Positions 28,794 through 38,549 of a stretch of DNA of 64,000 nt are shown here, piece by piece. The number at the start of each line of letters is the position of its first letter. The first letter of the stretch is position 1. Source of the stretch: Emiliania huxleyi CCMP1516 (taxonomy: Eukaryota; Haptophyta; Isochrysidales; Noelaerhabdaceae). A program made the translations under genes and the position numbers. The DNA is taken from positions 161,941-225,940 of the forward strand of contig NW_005201286.1 of NCBI RefSeq assembly GCF_000372725.1. The letters are read 5' to 3'. The notes below the pieces were generated by a model that did no database searches, was not told the origin of the DNA, and saw only the letters and a list, made by a program, of their open reading frames with translations.

Positions 28794-30407
28794 CTACTCC
28801 GTCTCGCGCGTGATCGCGAAGCGCAGCACGCACGCGACAAAGTCGAGCGCCGCGATGCCGTTCGTGTTTCCTGCCGAATCGAGATGGTGCTGCTCGTGGA
28901 TCTCGTAGAGCGAGAGGACGAGGAGCGCCGCCCGCGCGCGGGCCGCCGCGGGGAAGAGCGAATGGCTTGCCGGCGACCACGGCGCCGCCGCCCGCCGGAT
29001 CAGCGCCGCCGCCTCGCCCTCGCCGCCCGCGGCGCGCTGCAGCGGCGTCGGCTCGCCCTCGTGCAAGCTTGCGCCGCTGCGCAGCAGGGAGAGAGCGCGG
29101 GCGGCGGTGAGGGTCTCAAGGTGCGCGAGCGGCGTCCAGCCGCGGCTGGCGACCAGCCAGGCGGCGAGGTCGGCGTGGCCGCGGTTGTTTGCCATTTCCT
29201 CGGGCGTGCCGCGGGGCGTAGCGGCGCGGGAGGCGCCGTAGGAGGAGAGGAGCTTGGCGACCTCGAGGCGGCCGTTGTGGCACGCGGCGAGCAGCGGCGT
29301 GACGCCGTTGTTGCGGGCTTGGTTGACGGAAGCGCCGGTCTCGAGGAGCAGCCGAACGATGTCGAGGTGGCCCTTCTGGCACGCGATGTACAGCGGCGTG
29401 GCGCCGGTGTCCTTGGCCTGGTCGACCGCCGCGCTGGCCTCGAGGAGCAGCTGGGCGCACTCGAGCTGGCCGTTCTGGCACGCCATGATCAGTGGCGTGA
29501 CGCCGTTGCCGCTGGCTTGGTCGACCACTGCGCCAGCCTCGAGAAGCAGCCGGGCGATCTCGACGTGGCCCTTCTGGCACGCCATGTACAGGGGCGTGGC
29601 GCCGTCGTTGCGGGCTTGGTTGACCGCCGCGCTGGCCTCGAGGAGCAGCCGGACGATTTCGACGTGGCCCTTTAGGCACGCGATGAACAGCGGCGTGGCG
29701 CCGCCGTCCGTGGCCTGGTTGACTGCCGCACCAGCCCCGAGGAGCAGCCGGGCGCACTCGACGCGGCCTTGGTGGCACGCAGCGAAGAGCGGCGTGAAGC
29801 CGCCGTCCATGGCCTGGCCGACTGCTGCGCCAGCGTCGCGCAGCAGCCTCGCGATCTCGACGTGGCCCTGCTGGCACGCAGCGAAGAGCGGCGTGGCGCC
29901 GTTCTCCTTGGCTTGGTCGACCGCCGCGCCAGCGTCGCGCAGCAGCCGGGCGATGTCGACGTGGCCGTTCTCACACGCGATGGACAGCGGCGTGGTACCA
30001 TCCTCTGTGGCTTGGTTGACCACCGCGCCCGCCTCGAGAAGCAGCCGGGCGACCTCGACGTGGCCCTCCTGGCACGCCATGTACAGCGGCGTGAAGCCGT
30101 CCGCATCGGCTTGGTTGACCGCCGCGCCGGCCTCGAGGAGCAGCCGGGCGCACTCGAGGCATTCCTTCTCGCACGCAAGGAGGAGAGCGGAGGCGCCTTC
30201 GCCGTCAGCCGCCCCAACGCTCGCGCCGGCCTCGAGCAGCAGCCGCACCGCCTCGGCTCGCCCGTGCCGAGCGGCCCAGGTAAGAAGCGTGTCTTGCGTG
30301 TCGGTCTCGAGCCGCGCGTTGAGCGTGCCGCGCGTCCGCCGCCCGGAGAGGAAGGCTCGCAGCGCGGCCAGGTCGCCCACCGCCAGGTCGGGCAGCAGAG
30401 TCGTCAC
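28794..30407 (-). CDS. Ankyrin-repeat protein, about 13 repeats
   Basis: An intact frame of 537 codons with about thirteen 33-residue ankyrin repeats ([20 protein letters not shown] type), almost the same style as the ankyrin/U-box gene at 5481. A divergent C-terminal part follows (SPASHSLFPAAARARAALLV, then LSLYEIHEQHHLD, ending AITRETE). No U-box or other enzyme domain follows. The 5' limit of the frame (30407) is GTG, not ATG, and directly follows TTCTTCTTTCTGGCGCAG on the minus strand, an excellent 3' splice site. The gene therefore begins in an upstream exon that I could not place. The near-identical 99-bp DNA units suggest recent repeat expansion or conversion. Ankyrin arrays bind other proteins; the partner is unknown. 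Confidence 0.75.
   Translation of the reverse strand: MTTLLPDLAVGDLAALRAFLSGRRTRGTLNARLETDTQDTLLTWAARHGRAEAVRLLLEAGASVGAADGEGASALLLACEKECLECARLLLEAGAAVNQADADGFTPLYMACQEGHVEVARLLLEAGAVVNQATEDGTTPLSIACENGHVDIARLLRDAGAAVDQAKENGATPLFAACQQGHVEIARLLRDAGAAVGQAMDGGFTPLFAACHQGRVECARLLLGAGAAVNQATDGGATPLFIACLKGHVEIVRLLLEASAAVNQARNDGATPLYMACQKGHVEIARLLLEAGAVVDQASGNGVTPLIMACQNGQLECAQLLLEASAAVDQAKDTGATPLYIACQKGHLDIVRLLLETGASVNQARNNGVTPLLAACHNGRLEVAKLLSSYGASRAATPRGTPEEMANNRGHADLAAWLVASRGWTPLAHLETLTAARALSLLRSGASLHEGEPTPLQRAAGGEGEAAALIRRAAAPWSPASHSLFPAAARARAALLVLSLYEIHEQHHLDSAGNTNGIAALDFVACVLRFAITRETE
30389..30407 (-). promoter_or_regulatory. Predicted 3' splice site before the ankyrin exon
   Basis: The polypyrimidine tract and CAG (TTCTTCTTTCTGGCGCAG on the minus strand, about 30408-30425) abut the first coding base of the ankyrin frame. 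This explains the lack of an ATG. Confidence 0.5.
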
Positions 30408-30667
30408 TGCGCCAGAAAGAAGAAAAACAGGGTGGCCGGCGCGAGCGCAGCGTTCCTGGAAGCCGCGAGTGAGCAGCGCAAAGAGGGAAAAGCTCGACCG
30501 CTGTTTGCTGTGAGAGACTCGTCAAGATGCCAGAAAGCGCGAAGAGAGGGAGGCGCGAGAGGCTCAACACTAGGCTGCCGACTCCCATTCGCCGTCGCAC
30601 TCCGTGGGAGACATGCGGTGCCCGCGGGCGAAGGCGACGTACTGCGTGCAGCCGACCTCATCGGGCG

Positions 30668-31130
30668 TTACCCACCACCCACGCCAAAACGGCCCGTCTC
30701 GCGGTCGTCCCAGTAGTACAGGAACAGGTAGAAGGGCGTCTCAGCCTGGCCTCCCTCCGCCATGATCAGCGCGTCAAGGCTGCGGGGCGATATGACCAGA
30801 ATCGCCGAACATTGCGCGCGCTGCTGGTTGAGCGTCTCGCTCAGCCGATCGAACAGCGCCGGATCCCGCGTCCTCGCGTCCGCTCGTGCGATACACTGCG
30901 AGAGCTGCCTCGATGTCGCCCAGCTCGGTCAAAGGGCTCGCTCGAGCGACCACGTCAGACACGCAAAAGCTGTCGAATCCATTCCACCCTTGGGTTGGTT
31001 TCTTACGACGGCGTTCGGGCTGCCGACCTCTTTGGCGAAGTGGTAGATGATTCTCTTGGTTGGCCGCGCGATGCCGCCCTGCGCCCTGGCTTTCGAGACA
31101 AATGTTGACGATTCCGTTCTTGACAATGGA
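30668..31130 (-). pseudogene. Possible broken coding fragment
   Basis: Protein-like stretches appear in different minus-strand frames: ARPTKRIIYHFAKEVGSPNA upstream, LTELGDIEAALAVYRTSG in the middle, and ALFDRLSETLNQQRAQCSAI, then ISPRSLDALIMAEGGQAETP and FYLFLYYWDDRE, ending at a TAA at 30668-30670. I do not recognise the family. Either introns or frameshifts separate the parts. Weak call. Confidence 0.3.
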
Positions 31131-31295
31131 GCGCGTCGTAGTTCGAGTACTGTCCCTTGTGCTCACACACACAGTGTGCACCAAAGATGAAACCCTGCAC
31201 AAAGATCGCATGGCGGTGGACTTTTCGCTTTTGCTCCTTTCACCCATCTCCTAGAGGTGTCCGTTGTATTTATTCATCTCTCACACGCTCTTCAC

Positions 31296-31309
31296 TCTCT
31301 CTCCCCCCC

Positions 31310-31385
<76 letters not shown>
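31296..31385. repeat. Poly-C followed by (TC)n microsatellite
   Basis: A C tract (about 31304-31320) runs into about 64 bp of TC dinucleotides. Confidence 0.95.
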
Positions 31386-31387
<2 letters not shown>

Positions 31388-31997
31388 CGGCTCGCTCCTC
31401 GGTCTCATTGAGGCTCCCAGCCAAGTAGAAACGAGTAGGCAGAGGGAAGCTTCGTCAGCAGTGACGCTGAAATCTCGCATCGTGACATTGCACCTTCCCA
31501 ACAGCAAGTGACGTTGCCGTTCGGCGTCGAGAGCCTGTGATGCAACCCGTGTGCTGGCATCCGTCGTGACGCAGTGACTGATCCGGGAGTGAAATCTGAC
31601 ACACCGTCGCGACAGATTGGTCGTGAGACTATGCAGCGGCGGCGATCGGCCGCCACGGCTGCGTGGTGGCGTGGCGACGAGCCGTCGCTGCGAGCGGCGT
31701 CTCCGGGAGGCCTCTGGACGGCCTCGGCCCGGGTCTGCGAGGCCGTGGGTGTCAGAGGCGGGCGTGAGGGTCTCTCTGGCGCCTGCGGGTGGTCGGCCGC
31801 GCCGCTGTGCTTTTTTTAAGAGCGCGACCACAAGACGGGTGGCGACGTCGACCACGTCGACGCGGTGCCGCTGGCGATTTAATATTTAAGATCATACTTG
31901 ATCAGGATCATTTCTGTAGTATGTTCTTCCACTCAGCGACTGTAGCTGAGCTGTTTCTCACAATCGAGAGGACGACCTATACCATCCGGAGGGTTAG
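31386..31997. other. Intergenic, no gene seen
   Basis: Mixed-composition sequence. No recognisable coding or repeat signal apart from the following duplicated block. Confidence 0.35.
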
Positions 31998-32105
31998 GGA
32001 CACTGCGTTGGAGCCGCTTGCGGCTCCCTCGCTGGAAGAACCTGCGGTTCTTTTCTTGAGGCGCCCCGCCGGATTCGAGTCGGATCGATTCTTATTTCTC
32101 CCTAA
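31998..32105 (+). repeat. Duplicated hairpin-rich block, copy A (uninterrupted)
   Basis: Contains the perfect hairpin GGAGCCGC-TT-GCGGCTCC (about 32009-32026) and AGAACC-TGC-GGTTCT (about 32037-32051), then GGATTCGAGTCGGATCGA. The same block occurs at 35584-35792, where it is split by a 91-bp insertion. Confidence 0.8.
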
Positions 32106-32187
32106 ACGTATTGGTGGCGAGGCGGAGAAACTTAGACTTGCACAGTGAAACTACCAACGAAGACAGCACACCCGCGTTGTGTGAAAG

Positions 32188-32275
32188 AGAGAGACTTCTT
32201 CTCGCGACTTCTTCTTGCGACTTGTGAGAGAGAGAGACTTCTTCTCGCGACTTCTTCTTGCGACTTCTTCTTGCG
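32188..32275. repeat. Short tandem CTTCTTCTCGCGA repeats
   Basis: GAGAGAGACTTCTTCTCGCGA and CTTCTTCTTGCGA units repeat two to three times. Confidence 0.8.
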
Positions 32276-32307
32276 TTGTGCGACGGCGACTATGAACCTC
32301 AAAGGGG

Positions 32308-32884
32308 GGCGCGCGCGGGGGCGGCGGGTGGGCGGGATGTTTGTGGGCCCGAGAGCAGCGATGTGCCATTTGTTTGTGTCTTCATCGAACTAGCGCAAAA
32401 GAAAAAAACCCGGCGACGACGGCGCTCTGGATGGGGCGTGACCTCCTGCCTCCAACCTCCTTCCTTTTTGAGCAGGTGTGACGCCGCGCGAGCGACGCTC
32501 CGAGATCGCCCGAGATAGCGCGGCGCGGCGGTGGGTGAGGTGGGGCGGGGTGGAGAGGCGTGGCGTGGAGCTCCGAGATCGCCCGAGATCGCGCGAGATC
32601 GCCCGAGATCGCGCGGCGCGGCCCGAGGCGAGGTGGATGGGTTGGGAGCGAGGGGGCGGAAGTGATCAGTGCGGTAGATCGGTCAGTCGGGGCGCGTGAG
32701 CCGGACTTGTGAGCCGGACGGCTTTCATTTCTCTCTGCGTTGTTGAGCCAGGACTCAACATACTCGTTCTGTTGCCGTCCCAAACTGTCACTCCCCTTTC
32801 TCCCGGCCGGGGCGGGGCGCGCGCGGGGGCGGCGGGTGTGCGGCGAGTGTGCGGGATGTCTGTGGGCCCGAGAGCGATATGCCA
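32308..32884. repeat. Direct repeat pair flanking GAGATCGCCC-rich DNA
   Basis: About 65-70 bp at 32308-32375 recur at 32815-32884 (GCGCGCGCGGGGGCGGCGGG, then TGTGGGCCCGAGAGC), 507 bp apart. Between them are several CGAGATCGCCCGAGAT units (32500-32625). No gene seen in the interval. Confidence 0.7.
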
Positions 32885-32983
32885 TGTCCGCCTTGCGTTG
32901 TTTCATAACATCGAAGGCTAAGCTCAAAGAAAAACTTGCCGCCCACCCACACAGGTTGAGTGCTCGCAGCAGTCGGCGTGACA

Positions 32984-34198
32984 ATGCTGCGAGTCTCGCT
33001 GCCGCACGGCGCGCAGGCCGGAGATCGCATCGTCGTCGAGACCGCGTCTGGCGCGTGCTCGAGCGTCGTCCTTGCGCAGGGCGCGCCGCGAGGCGCCACC
33101 CTTACCCTCGCGCTCCCGCAGAACGCCGCCGACAACGACAGCGCCGAGCGGGTCCTGCTGCGGACGGGGCAGCCGCCGGGTGCGGTCGCGCTCGACGCGG
33201 AGAGCGTCGCTGTCTGCGCGTCTCTCGTCGACGGCACGCTCTCCACCGGCGCGCCGGAAGAAGACGGAGAGGGGGCCCGCGCCGCCGCCGCCGCCCCCTT
33301 TTCCTCGCCGCTCGAGCCCGCAGCAGCCTCCGCCCTCCTGTCTGGGGTGACGAACGACGAGGACGCAATGAAGCAATTCCTTGCCCACGTCGACGACGCC
33401 GACAAGCGGTCGCAAGTCGCCGACGTCGCCGCCGCCACAGCCACCGCCTCCGCCGTCTCTGCCTCCGCCGCCGCTGCCACTGCCTCCGCCGCCGCCTCTG
33501 CCGCCGCCGCCGCCGCCGCTCCCTCGCCGCTCGAGGCTGCCGCTGAAGAGGGGTCGCCCGGCGTTGGCGGCGCCGCCTCGCCACCCGCTCAAGCCATGCT
33601 CCTCGACCTGCCCACGGAGCTACTCGCGCGCTGCGTCGCGCTGGTCGACAGCCTCGCCGACATCGCCCGCATCCGGGCCGTCGCTCACCACTTCTGCGAC
33701 CTGCTCCCTCCGCTTGGCGAAGGCGGCGCAGCGCAACCTTCGGTTGCCGCGCAGGCCTTGGTGGTGCGCGCGGATCTGCACGGCTATGACTTTGAGGCGA
33801 GGGTCGACGATCGCGCTGAGCGCGCTGAGGCGCGTTCCGTGCCTCTCCTCCGTCATCATCCAAGCCTTATCCGCCTCCTCTCCTGACTACAGGCAATGCT
33901 TATCGCCGCAACCTCTGCGCCCTACGACGAGGCGGCGCTCGTGGCCGCCCTTCGGGCCTTTAAGCGCTTCTTTCTCTATCGATTGTATCGCGCGCATAGA
34001 GGCCGACGGAGATGTGTGTGCGAGGCGATCAACCGCGGGCTCGTCGCCACCGCATCGCGCGGACTCACTGAGCCGGTTGAGCTTGTCAATAGGCGCTATC
34101 GCACGCTAGGGCGGCGCTACGCGAGAGGGGCATGGAATATGATGCAGAGGAGGGAGATGACGTTCTCCTCGCCACGGACAGGCTGGTGCTTCTTTTGA
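32984..34198 (+). CDS. F-box protein with N-terminal beta domain
   Basis: Exon 1 is 32984-33829; exon 2 is from 33893 to a stop at 34198; 383 residues. The ATG at 32984 begins MLRVSLPHGAQAGDRIVVET, a small beta-rich module repeated as GAPRGATLTLALPQN. An Ala-rich low-complexity linker follows, then an F-box (MLLDLPTELLARCVALVDSL and ADIARIRAVAHHFCDLLPP). F-box proteins recruit substrates to SCF ubiquitin ligases through Skp1. The intron 33830-33892 (63 nt) has a GC donor (GAG|GCGCGT) and CTACAG|GCA acceptor in phase 0; without splicing a stop follows within 20 codons. The C-terminal exon reads YDEAALVAALRAFKRFFLYR. The exon 2 end is less sure, because another frame opens at 34132. A truncated copy of the 5' end lies at 36082. 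Confidence 0.65.
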
Positions 34199-34286
34199 GC
34201 AGAGACGAGGAAGAGGATGCAGAGGCAGAGGCAGAGGTTCGCCGTGGGCCACTGCCGCCGCCACTGCCGCCGCCGCCGCCGCCACT

Positions 34287-34323
<37 letters not shown>

Positions 34324-34740
34324 GGGATCCCTGCGGTGGACAGCAGGTCGCAGTCCAGTGGCAGTGCTTTTCGAGCGCGGTGCTTGGTGGCGATGCACCG
34401 CGAGGCCGAGCTCGATGTCCTCGGCCGAGACGATCGGGCAGTTTGCCACCATCGGGCTGCAGTCAAGATTCAATCAATTTGTCGAATGGTTCCAGCAGCG
34501 CGGATTGCAATTGAGCTCTATGACTATCTGCCAGACTATCTGGGATATAGCGACAGATTGGCCACACGCTATTGTCTGTGGGAAGCGCAGAGGGCGATGC
34601 GATACAGGGCGCATATCGTCGTGACGGGCGATCCTCACAGCGATCTTATTGACGGGGGGCGATACTACGACGACGAGGTCGATGTGAGCCTATGGAGCCG
34701 AAAGACTCTTCTGTACCCATTTGACCGATCGTATTATTAG
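34132..34740 (+). CDS. Hypothetical polyproline protein with IQ-like motif
   Basis: 202 codons from an ATG: an acidic N-terminus (MEYDAEEGDDVLLATDRLVL, DEEEDAEAEAE), a polyproline tract encoded by a (CCG)n run at 34252-34321, then HHRAAVKIQSICRM, which resembles an IQ calmodulin-binding motif, and a Tyr/Asp-rich tail ending YPFDRSYY. It could be a separate gene or the last exon of the F-box gene reached by another splice. No family recognised. Confidence 0.4.
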
Positions 34741-35583
34741 TGCTGCTCGCATCCGTTGGCATATGCACTCTTCGGTCTCGTGTGAGCGCTCCTCTCTCGT
34801 CTCACAACCACCCTCTGCGCATGTGTGCGCGTCTGGGTTCCCGGGGATTGTTACAACCACAAGGCGTGAGTCGTGAACATACATACCTACGGTACGGGTG
34901 TGGAGGGTGAGTTGACCAAGGGGTTGTGCGCCGGGCCCTCCTGCTCGGCTCCAGCCGGTAGACAAGTCTTGTCATCAACAGAGTAGATGGATCTGACCTC
35001 GGGGCCGATGTGACCAAGCGCTGGTAGCGTGGTTTAACCTCAAACCCATGGTCTCACAGTGTGCCGGCAGTCGCCGAGCAGTGTCGCTCACACAAGCCGC
35101 AGCACAAGTGACTGAGGGCCAGTGAGGGCGAGCCCATCGCTGTCACAGCTGTGGCATCCGCACAGTAGGCTGTGTCAACTGTGCAGAGTGTGTGAGCAGC
35201 AGAGGAGCTGCTCTCCAGGCTTCTGTCGCAAAGAGCTGCATGCCACCGAAGGCGCTGTCGAGGTTCGCCGAGCGCGGCGCAGGTTGAGGGAAGCCGCCAC
35301 CGACGAGCGCGTTGGACTTTTCACTCCGGACAAAAAACGCGGCACAGCGGACGGTGCGGGGCGTGCCGCAAACTTAGCGGCGAGGCGCGGGACCGTCTGT
35401 GGCGAGGTGGGTCGCGTCCCTCGATTTCCGTCAACCCAGCATCCACACCCTTTAGATACATACATGGCCATCTCCAGTGTGGAAAAAAGCGCGCGCATGT
35501 ACTGCTCGTATTGTCCGTATTCCGCAAGTGGCGACACACCGGCGTGAAATACTCAGAACGCGTACGCCCCTCTCATGAAGCTG
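34741..35583. other. Intergenic, no gene seen
   Basis: Only short frames without domains. Confidence 0.35.
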
Positions 35584-35792
35584 TGACACTGCGTTGGAGC
35601 CGCTTGCGGCTCCCTCGCTGGAAGAATTTAGACAAAACAACTCTCTCTCACAGCAGACAGGCTCGACACAGGTGCGAACTGGCGCGTGCTAGTACTATCA
35701 CCGGCACACCACCGGAGCGCTGGAAGAACCTGCGGCTCTTTTCTTGAGCCGCCCTGCCGGATTCGAGTCGGATCGATTTTTTCTCCCTAAAT
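35584..35792 (+). repeat. Duplicated hairpin-rich block, copy B (interrupted)
   Basis: Same as 31998-32105, but split after CGCTGGAAGAA by a 91-bp insertion. Downstream the homology resumes at CCTGCGGCTC and continues through ATTCGAGTCGGATCGATT. Further matches to copy A appear at 35920-35960 (CAGACTTGCACAGTCAGACT) and 36040-36283. Confidence 0.8.
35627..35717. mobile_element. 91-bp insertion with 11-bp target duplication
   Basis: Flanked by CGCTGGAAGAA at 35616-35626 and 35718-35728. The paralogous block at 31998 has this site once (32030-32040) and no insert, so it is a natural empty site. The insert carries AACTGGCGCGTGCTAGTACT, related to the CTGGCGCGCACTGGCACT segment of the dispersed repeat near 18650. 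Confidence 0.75.
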
Positions 35793-36081
35793 TTCTGCTT
35801 GCTCCTCTCCCTCCTCCTCCTCCCTCCGCCGTCGTCCCGCCGGCTCCTCGCCCCTCGCGGCGCTGCCCGCCCGCGAGAAAGTGCTGTGTGTATCGGTGGC
35901 GCGCGGCGGACAACAGTCAGACTTGCACAGTCAGACTACCTACGATGACACCCGCGTTGTGGAACGCTGGTAGGATGAACCTCTACACAAAAAGAAAAAA
36001 TCCCACGGACTCAAACACAAAACAATAAAAATCTCTCTCGGACTCACCACAGGTTGAGTGCTCGCGCGAGTCGGCGTGACA

Positions 36082-36435
36082 ATGCTGCGAGTCTCGCTAC
36101 CGGTACCGCTCGGCGCGCAGGCCGGAGATCGCATCGTCGTCGAGACCGCGTCGGGCGCGTGCTCGAGCGTCGTCCTTCCGCAGGGCGCGCCGCGAGGCGC
36201 CACCCTCACCCTCGCGCTCCCCCAGAACGCCGCCGACAACGACAGCGCCGAGCGGGTCCTGCTGCGGACGGGGCAGCCGCCTAGACAGGGCTGTATCCAT
36301 CAGTGCTCGTCATTTAAATTCGCGTGCGGACTTCGCGGGGAAAAGAATTTATCAACCCTGTGGGCGTGTGTGAGTATTCTTGATACGAAACCACGACGAC
36401 ACACACCAGTCGACTCGCATCGGTTGCCTCCATGA
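36082..36435 (+). pseudogene. Truncated copy of the F-box gene 5' end
   Basis: From the ATG at 36082 the protein matches the first ~70 residues of the gene at 32984 (RIVVETASGACSSVVL, GAPRGATLTLALPQN, AERVLLRTGQPP) with a three-residue insertion after SLP. Homology stops after position ~36283, and a short unrelated tail runs to a stop at 36435. There is no F-box. The upstream DNA is also duplicated, so this arose by segmental duplication. Confidence 0.75.
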
Positions 36436-36909
36436 ACGGCGGAGCTATTCTCGCGTCCAAACCACACCTGGCTCCAACGTGGACACGCCCATAGCTGGGG
36501 ACACTACTAGGTCACGCATGGCATCAGAAGTTTTGTCTCTGGGCCCCGAAAGGCATCTCTAGCAGTGTCGTTACGCATGCCCCCTCCCCTCCTGGGCGCA
36601 TACGCCTCACGTCTCGCCAGAGCATAAGCCCTTGGCGTGTGGCGAGACGAGTTTTTCGCCATGCAGCGAGCAGCAAGCCGCCCGCCGCAAACAGCCGGAG
36701 GCATCGCCACGGCACTGGCTGCGCCGCGGTCCCGCACCCGTCGGCGAAGCTCCCCCCGCCGAAGACCGCGCGTAGCGACGCCTTGACGATCGAGATGAGC
36801 GCGCTCCAAGCTCGTCCACCTACTGCCCCTGAGAGTTGGTTACGAGTGGGATCAGCTCCCCCCCTTGGGATCGAAGCCGCCACACCTCGCACCCAACATC
36901 CCAGGCGGG

Positions 36910-37007
<98 letters not shown>

Positions 37008-37941
37008 CTCTTCTCTCTCTTCTCTCTCTCTTCTCTCTCTCTCTGGCGCTGGCTGCCTCACCTCGCCAGTGCTGTTCAAGCCTGCGAGAGGCGTGTCGGC
37101 TCGCCGCCCGCGTCGCCCGCGGCGGGCGCGCGTGGCGTGCCGCTGGTCGGGAGTGCCCAGCAGGCTGTGCAGGGCAGTCTGCCTCACTCAGAGCGCCGCG
37201 GCGCGGGGCCGCCGTCGGCGCTGCGCCGCGAACGCTGCCGCTGTGTGCGTCACCATCGCGTCACCACTGTGTCCTCGCCGCGTCGTCGACGCCGCTCGCC
37301 GCTCGCCCCGCTGCCCTGCCCTGCCCTTCCACGTATTATTAATTGCTTGAGGGACAAGTCCTCACCTAATTATTCATCGCCCGAGGTGGCACGTCCTCAA
37401 CTATTTATTAATTGGTCGAGGCTCTTCACACGCCGGTCCTTCACAGGTACGAGAGGGGTGCGGCATCTCTTGCGGGTCTCGCCAGGGGCGCCTACCAACC
37501 TCGCTTGCGAGGGGCGTGTGGCATGTCTGAACGGACTCGTGAGGGGCGCCTGCCTACCTCGCTTCGTCGAAGCGGCGCTTTGTACCCACACCCACCCCGC
37601 CGCATTCGTCGCCGGCGCGCGACACGTTCCTGTCGGCCGGACTGTCCTCGCCGAGTGCGTGCCGCTGAGGCGGGACGCACTCAGGGACAGTGCCGGCGGG
37701 ACGCGGCTCGAGAGGCAGCTCCCGCGGAGGCACGGCTGGCACCCGTGGCGCGGGGCTCGTCTTCGGAAAGACCAGGATCGCTCTACTGGCAAACTTCTGG
37801 CTGACACGCGCGCCCGGTCGAGCCTTCGGCGGGCGCGCTGCGGTCGCACGCCTACCCAAGTCATAGGCCACGGCGTGCGATCTAGATTCAGCACACGCGC
37901 CTCTGCTCGCAACCACTCATCCAATGAACTGTCGTCACCCA
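36436..37941. other. Intergenic with microsatellite and tandem repeats
   Basis: Holds the (TC)n tract below and a two-copy 58-bp imperfect tandem at about 37452-37567 (GGGGCGCCTACC type). A long plus-strand frame through the microsatellite (36639-37955) is compositional. No gene supported. Confidence 0.45.
36914..37044. repeat. (TC)n microsatellite
   Basis: About 130 bp of TC dinucleotides with a few TTC interruptions in the second half. Confidence 0.97.
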
Positions 37942-38362
37942 TGAGTGCGAGATAGGGCTGGCGGCTGGCCGCTAGCCTGTGAGGAGGGCGTCCATAGACA
38001 CCTCACAAGACCCCACACACGGTATCGTCCGTGCCTTGCGGCCGGCGACGAGATTGCTAGAGGCGGAGCAAGCCTGCTCTAGTCTCACACGTTCGCCCCT
38101 GTCGCCTGTCTGTGTTGTTGTGCTGTTGTTTGTCTCTTGGCACCTTGGAGTGCTGGGGGGGGCGACAGGGGGGACGTGGCTGGCCTGAGTGATGTGTACG
38201 CCCACTCAGGATGTGTGGCAGCCCGCTGGCTGTGTGTCTCGTGAGCTTGTTTGTGTCTGTGTGTCGCTCGTGCGTGTCGTCATCATCTGTCTTGCGTCCA
38301 CCCATACCGCGTTGGTGTCCAGTCCGAGCCTGACTGTTCTTCACCTTCCTACATACATACAT
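37942..38362 (+). repeat. SINE-like dispersed repeat, copy B
   Basis: Forward copy of the repeat at 25591-26015. It begins TGAGTGCGAGATAGGGCT and ends in TACATACATACAT. The two copies are highly similar throughout and lie 12 kb apart in opposite orientation. Confidence 0.85.
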
Positions 38363-38549
38363 CTCTCTCTCTCTCAGGGAGTCGGCCGGCGCGAGCGACG
38401 GCCGCCGAGCTTTAGGTCGCCGACATACAGCGAATATTGTGCACCAAACGTGTGCTGAGAAGGGGTACTAGGTACTTTTCGCTTCCCGCGCTCACCGAAC
38501 TCGCTCCTCCAACTCGGGCGCTTCCCGCTCGGCCGCGCTCACCTCGACC

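Noticed and set aside
32070..32095. A tRNA-like B box (GGATTCGAGTC)
   Set aside because: No acceptor stem, anticodon arm or A box could be placed around it in either copy.
36860..37187. Glu/Arg-repeat frame on the minus strand
   Set aside because: Translation of the (TC)n microsatellite.
36639..37955. A 438-codon plus-strand frame
   Set aside because: It runs through the (TC)n tract (Leu-Ser repeats), its ends have no domain, and its composition explains the length.
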